From assembly GCA_002298545.1 (NCBI GenBank), contig DBKQ01000094.1:1-34659 (forward strand): DNA of 34,659 nt, read 5' to 3'. A model generated the notes under the pieces. That model worked only from the letters and a program-made list of their open reading frames with translations. It searched no databases and was not told where the DNA came from. Shown here piece by piece: positions 32,252 to 34,659 of the stretch. The translations under genes and the position numbers were made by a program. The stretch is from Prevotella sp. UBA746 (GTDB lineage Bacteria; Bacteroidota; Bacteroidia; Bacteroidales; Bacteroidaceae). Positions within the stretch are counted from its first letter, which is position 1. Every line of letters starts with the position of its first letter.

Positions 32252-34456
32252 TTATTTCATCTTCTCCACAAAGAAATCTGCTATCTGACGAAGCAAATGA
32301 TTGCGTGTATTGCCTCCATATATACTATGGTTTCTGTTTGTGTAGATGTTCATTCTGAAGTCTTTGTCTGCCTGCACTAATGCTTCTGTATATTCAAAAG
32401 TATTCTGAGGATGTACGTTGTCATCGGCAAGTCCATGACAGATTAGCAGACTGCCATTCAGCTTTTCTGCTCTCTTTATCGGATTCGTATCGTATCCGGC
32501 TGGATTCTCGTTTGGTGTTCGCATATACCTTTCTGTATATACGGTATCATAGAATCGCCAGTCGGTAGGCGGTGCTACGGCTACTCCTGCCTTAAACACT
32601 GCCCGTCCTTCACTCATGCTCATCAGTGTATTGAAACCGCCATAGCTCCAACCCCATATTCCGATATTTTCTTTGTCGACATACGGCAGCTTACCGAGGT
32701 ATATGGCTGTCTCTACCTGGTCTTTTGATTCTAAGTCTCCTAATTTCAAGTATGTGCATTTCATGAAGTCTGCTCCTCTGCCACCTGTTCCGCGACCGTC
32801 TACGCAAACTAAGATAAATCCCTTGTCTGCCAAATAGCCGTCATACAGGCATCCTTGTCCCATGGAACCTACATTCCATGAGTTTACTACCTGCTGACTG
32901 CCCGGACCGCTATACTGCCACATTATGACCGGGTATTTCTTGTTCGGATCAAAATCATGAGGCTTTACCATTATTCCGTTCAGTTTCACACCTTCTGAGG
33001 TCGTGAAAGTGAAGAACTCTTTCTGCGGAAGATTGTATGTTGCAAGTAGGGACTTCAATTCGGCATTGTCGTTTACCACTGACAGCTTCTTGCCTGAATT
33101 GCTGTAGATGGAATATTCGAACGGGGTGTTTCTGTCGCTCCAGCGATTTACGAAATACTTGTAGTTTTTGCTGAACGTTCCGCTGCTCCATCCTTCTCTT
33201 GTGGTGAGACAAACGGTTTTTCCGCTTTTTCCCGTTACATATACTTCTCTGTTCAACGGATTCTTTCCTGCTGCCTGATAATAGGTGTCGCCTGTCGCTT
33301 CGTCGTATCCGTAAACATCGGTAACATCCCTGTTGCCTGTGGTTACCTTGCGTACTAAACTACCGTTTATGCTATATAGATAGAGCTGCATATAACCGTC
33401 TCTGTCGCTTGGCAGAAGGATATGCGAATCGGTTATCTTTATATTGTCCATTGCCTCCTCTGGAACATACTTGTCGTTCTTTTCTTTTATAAGGAGCTGG
33501 GCTACGGTACTTCGCGGATTTACGGAATATACCGACAGTTGATTCTGATGACGGTTGCTCGTGAAGACAATCATCTTCTGTGCGTCTTTTGTGGCGAAAA
33601 GACGTGGGATATAACCGTCGGCATCTACCGGAACCTGGAGTTTGCGTGTCTGATGCGACTGTATGTCGTAGCTATAAACGGCAACTTCTGAATTTTTCTG
33701 TCCTGCCTTCGGATATTTGTATGTGTAGAGTCCAGGATATTCCTTATACTCGTTTTTCTCTGGCTTCATTCCCTTGAACATCTGCAGGGAATACTGCGGA
33801 ACGTCTTTCTCGTTATACTTTATCCAGCATATCATGGTTCCGTCGGCATTGAAGGCGAGGGCGCGGTTGAAGCCGAACTCTTCTTCGTTTACCCAATCTG
33901 GTATTCCGTTTATTATTTCATTTTTCTTGCCGTCTTTTGTTACCTGACTTTCTGCGTTGCCGTAAAGGAGTTTTACGAGATAGATGTTATTCTCACGAAC
34001 GAAGGCTACCTGTTTTCCGTCTGGCGACCATGTAGGTACCTGCTGTGGTCCGTAGTCGGAGAGCTTCTCCAACTTCTTGCTACCTATATTATATATATAA
34101 TAGACTGCCGTGAACGAACGGCGGTATATTCTTTCCGTTTTTGTCTGGATGAGCATCTTTGTACCGTCGGGACTCAGGATATAATCGTCGAAAGAATCCA
34201 CTTTCTCCCCTATTGTCTTGTCGACATCAAACAACACATCGACTTGCTTTCCTGTCTTGAAAGAATACCTAACGACTTTCTTTCCGTCTTTGCTTACCTG
34301 GGCATAGCTTTCGCCGTCGTCAAGTGCTGTTATACTTCCAAGTCCTTTTGGAGCGAATTTACCCGAGGTGATATCTTTCAGCGAAAGGATGTTGCCGGCA
34401 AGTACCGACGACACACTCAGTATAAGTGCTGCGCACATCGTAATTATTTTTTTCAT
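32252..34456 (-). CDS. dpp4: Dipeptidyl-peptidase IV, prolyl peptidase family S9B
   Basis: Cleaves X-Pro dipeptides from peptide N termini, likely in the periplasm, as part of peptide use by asaccharolytic or mixed feeders. From ATG 34456 (734 aa) it has a clean signal peptide MKKIITMCAALILSVSSVLAG; ATG 34492 would add 12 residues before it and cannot be excluded. The beta-propeller holds the substrate-anchoring Glu pair in WVNEEEFGF. The C-terminal hydrolase has the nucleophile motif GWSYGGFN, the Asp in LADDNVHPQN and the His in NRNHSIYGG. Length and motifs match bacterial DPP-IV such as that of Porphyromonas gingivalis. It lies upstream of lpxD on the same strand with an 88-bp gap that contains a separate promoter. 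Confidence 0.94.
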   Translation of the reverse strand: MKKIITMCAALILSVSSVLAGNILSLKDITSGKFAPKGLGSITALDDGESYAQVSKDGKKVVRYSFKTGKQVDVLFDVDKTIGEKVDSFDDYILSPDGTKMLIQTKTERIYRRSFTAVYYIYNIGSKKLEKLSDYGPQQVPTWSPDGKQVAFVRENNIYLVKLLYGNAESQVTKDGKKNEIINGIPDWVNEEEFGFNRALAFNADGTMICWIKYNEKDVPQYSLQMFKGMKPEKNEYKEYPGLYTYKYPKAGQKNSEVAVYSYDIQSHQTRKLQVPVDADGYIPRLFATKDAQKMIVFTSNRHQNQLSVYSVNPRSTVAQLLIKEKNDKYVPEEAMDNIKITDSHILLPSDRDGYMQLYLYSINGSLVRKVTTGNRDVTDVYGYDEATGDTYYQAAGKNPLNREVYVTGKSGKTVCLTTREGWSSGTFSKNYKYFVNRWSDRNTPFEYSIYSNSGKKLSVVNDNAELKSLLATYNLPQKEFFTFTTSEGVKLNGIMVKPHDFDPNKKYPVIMWQYSGPGSQQVVNSWNVGSMGQGCLYDGYLADKGFILVCVDGRGTGGRGADFMKCTYLKLGDLESKDQVETAIYLGKLPYVDKENIGIWGWSYGGFNTLMSMSEGRAVFKAGVAVAPPTDWRFYDTVYTERYMRTPNENPAGYDTNPIKRAEKLNGSLLICHGLADDNVHPQNTFEYTEALVQADKDFRMNIYTNRNHSIYGGNTRNHLLRQIADFFVEKMK

Positions 34457-34520
34457 ATCTGTTATACTATATTTTTCTTTTCTCTTCATCATGTGTAACG
34501 AAGGAAACTATTTATTTTGG

Positions 34521-34528
34521 CAAAGGTA
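34521..34528 (-). promoter_or_regulatory. -7 box of the DPP-IV gene promoter
   Basis: Reads TACCTTTG on the minus strand, a full match to TAnnTTTG. Transcription would start near 34514, so both candidate start codons (34492 and 34456) are inside the transcript. Confidence 0.5.
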
Positions 34529-34606
34529 ACATTTTTATTTTTACTATCTGTAAGTATACGGATTAAAAGATATTAATTTCGGTTTTCTGATAAAGGTTCT
34601 GCCATC

Positions 34607-34655
34607 TGTGGGAGACTTATCCCCACGTATATCCTGAAGATATTTTTCTCCCACA
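34607..34655. repeat. Inverted repeat at the right edge
   Basis: TGTGGGAGA (34607-34615) and TCTCCCACA (34647-34655) are perfect complements with 31 bases between. They enclose TTATCCCCA (34617-34625), one base from a DnaA-box consensus. The function cannot be told because the window ends here. Confidence 0.4.
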
Positions 34656-34659
34656 CAAA

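Overview
The window looks like a chromosomal segment of a Bacteroidales bacterium, most likely Prevotella or a close relative. The signs are repeated TAnnTTTG -7 promoter boxes, mostly without Shine-Dalgarno sequences; an LpxC-FabZ fusion; a DPP-IV with the Bacteroidales-type EEEF motif; secreted pectate lyases with C-terminal tails of the Bacteroidetes type; a DUF6443-like Rhs protein; and GC-rich intergenic palindromes whose translations read 'LPLGGVGGG'. I saw no rRNA, tRNA, CRISPR array or transposase. The genus is an inference.

Layout. (1) 1-3410: ECF sigma factor, convergent with rpe across a long hairpin and an octamer array; a 41-aa ORF upstream of rpe; then oxyR. (2) 3400-18450: an accessory region. 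Two pectate lyase genes on the minus strand (PL1-like at 3655-5493, PL9-like at 15783-18119) are separated by a plus-strand, AT-rich operon and a minus-strand AAA-ATPase/PD-(D/E)XK gene. The operon encodes a secreted protein with a possible sorting domain, two exported Rhs/YD-repeat proteins, the second ending in a variable toxin-like domain, and an overlapping lipoprotein that may be its immunity protein. (3) 18451-22081, minus: TPR protein, def, ruvX and a SPOR lipoprotein. (4) 22252-23231, plus: a three-gene envelope operon (YtxH-like, holin-X-like, small protein) with its own promoter and terminator. (5) 23293-34492, minus: Pif1-like helicase, a second octamer array, class A PBP, miaA, the lipid A operon lpxD-lpxC/fabZ-lpxA, and DPP-IV.

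The core genes serve envelope building (lipid A, peptidoglycan, SPOR, YtxH), translation (def, miaA) and peptide use (DPP-IV). The accessory region combines pectin degradation with what looks like a contact-dependent or secreted toxin system.

The least ordinary signals are: two octamer arrays at the 3' ends of rpe and the PBP gene, each built from the same 8-mer but carrying a short piece copied from the end of its own host gene at about 42-bp intervals; the three-part exported Rhs operon with an unusual HExxxH C-terminal domain and candidate immunity lipoprotein; and a control region before the PL9 gene with a PurR/LacI-like palindrome, a second palindrome, and mutually exclusive hairpins upstream.
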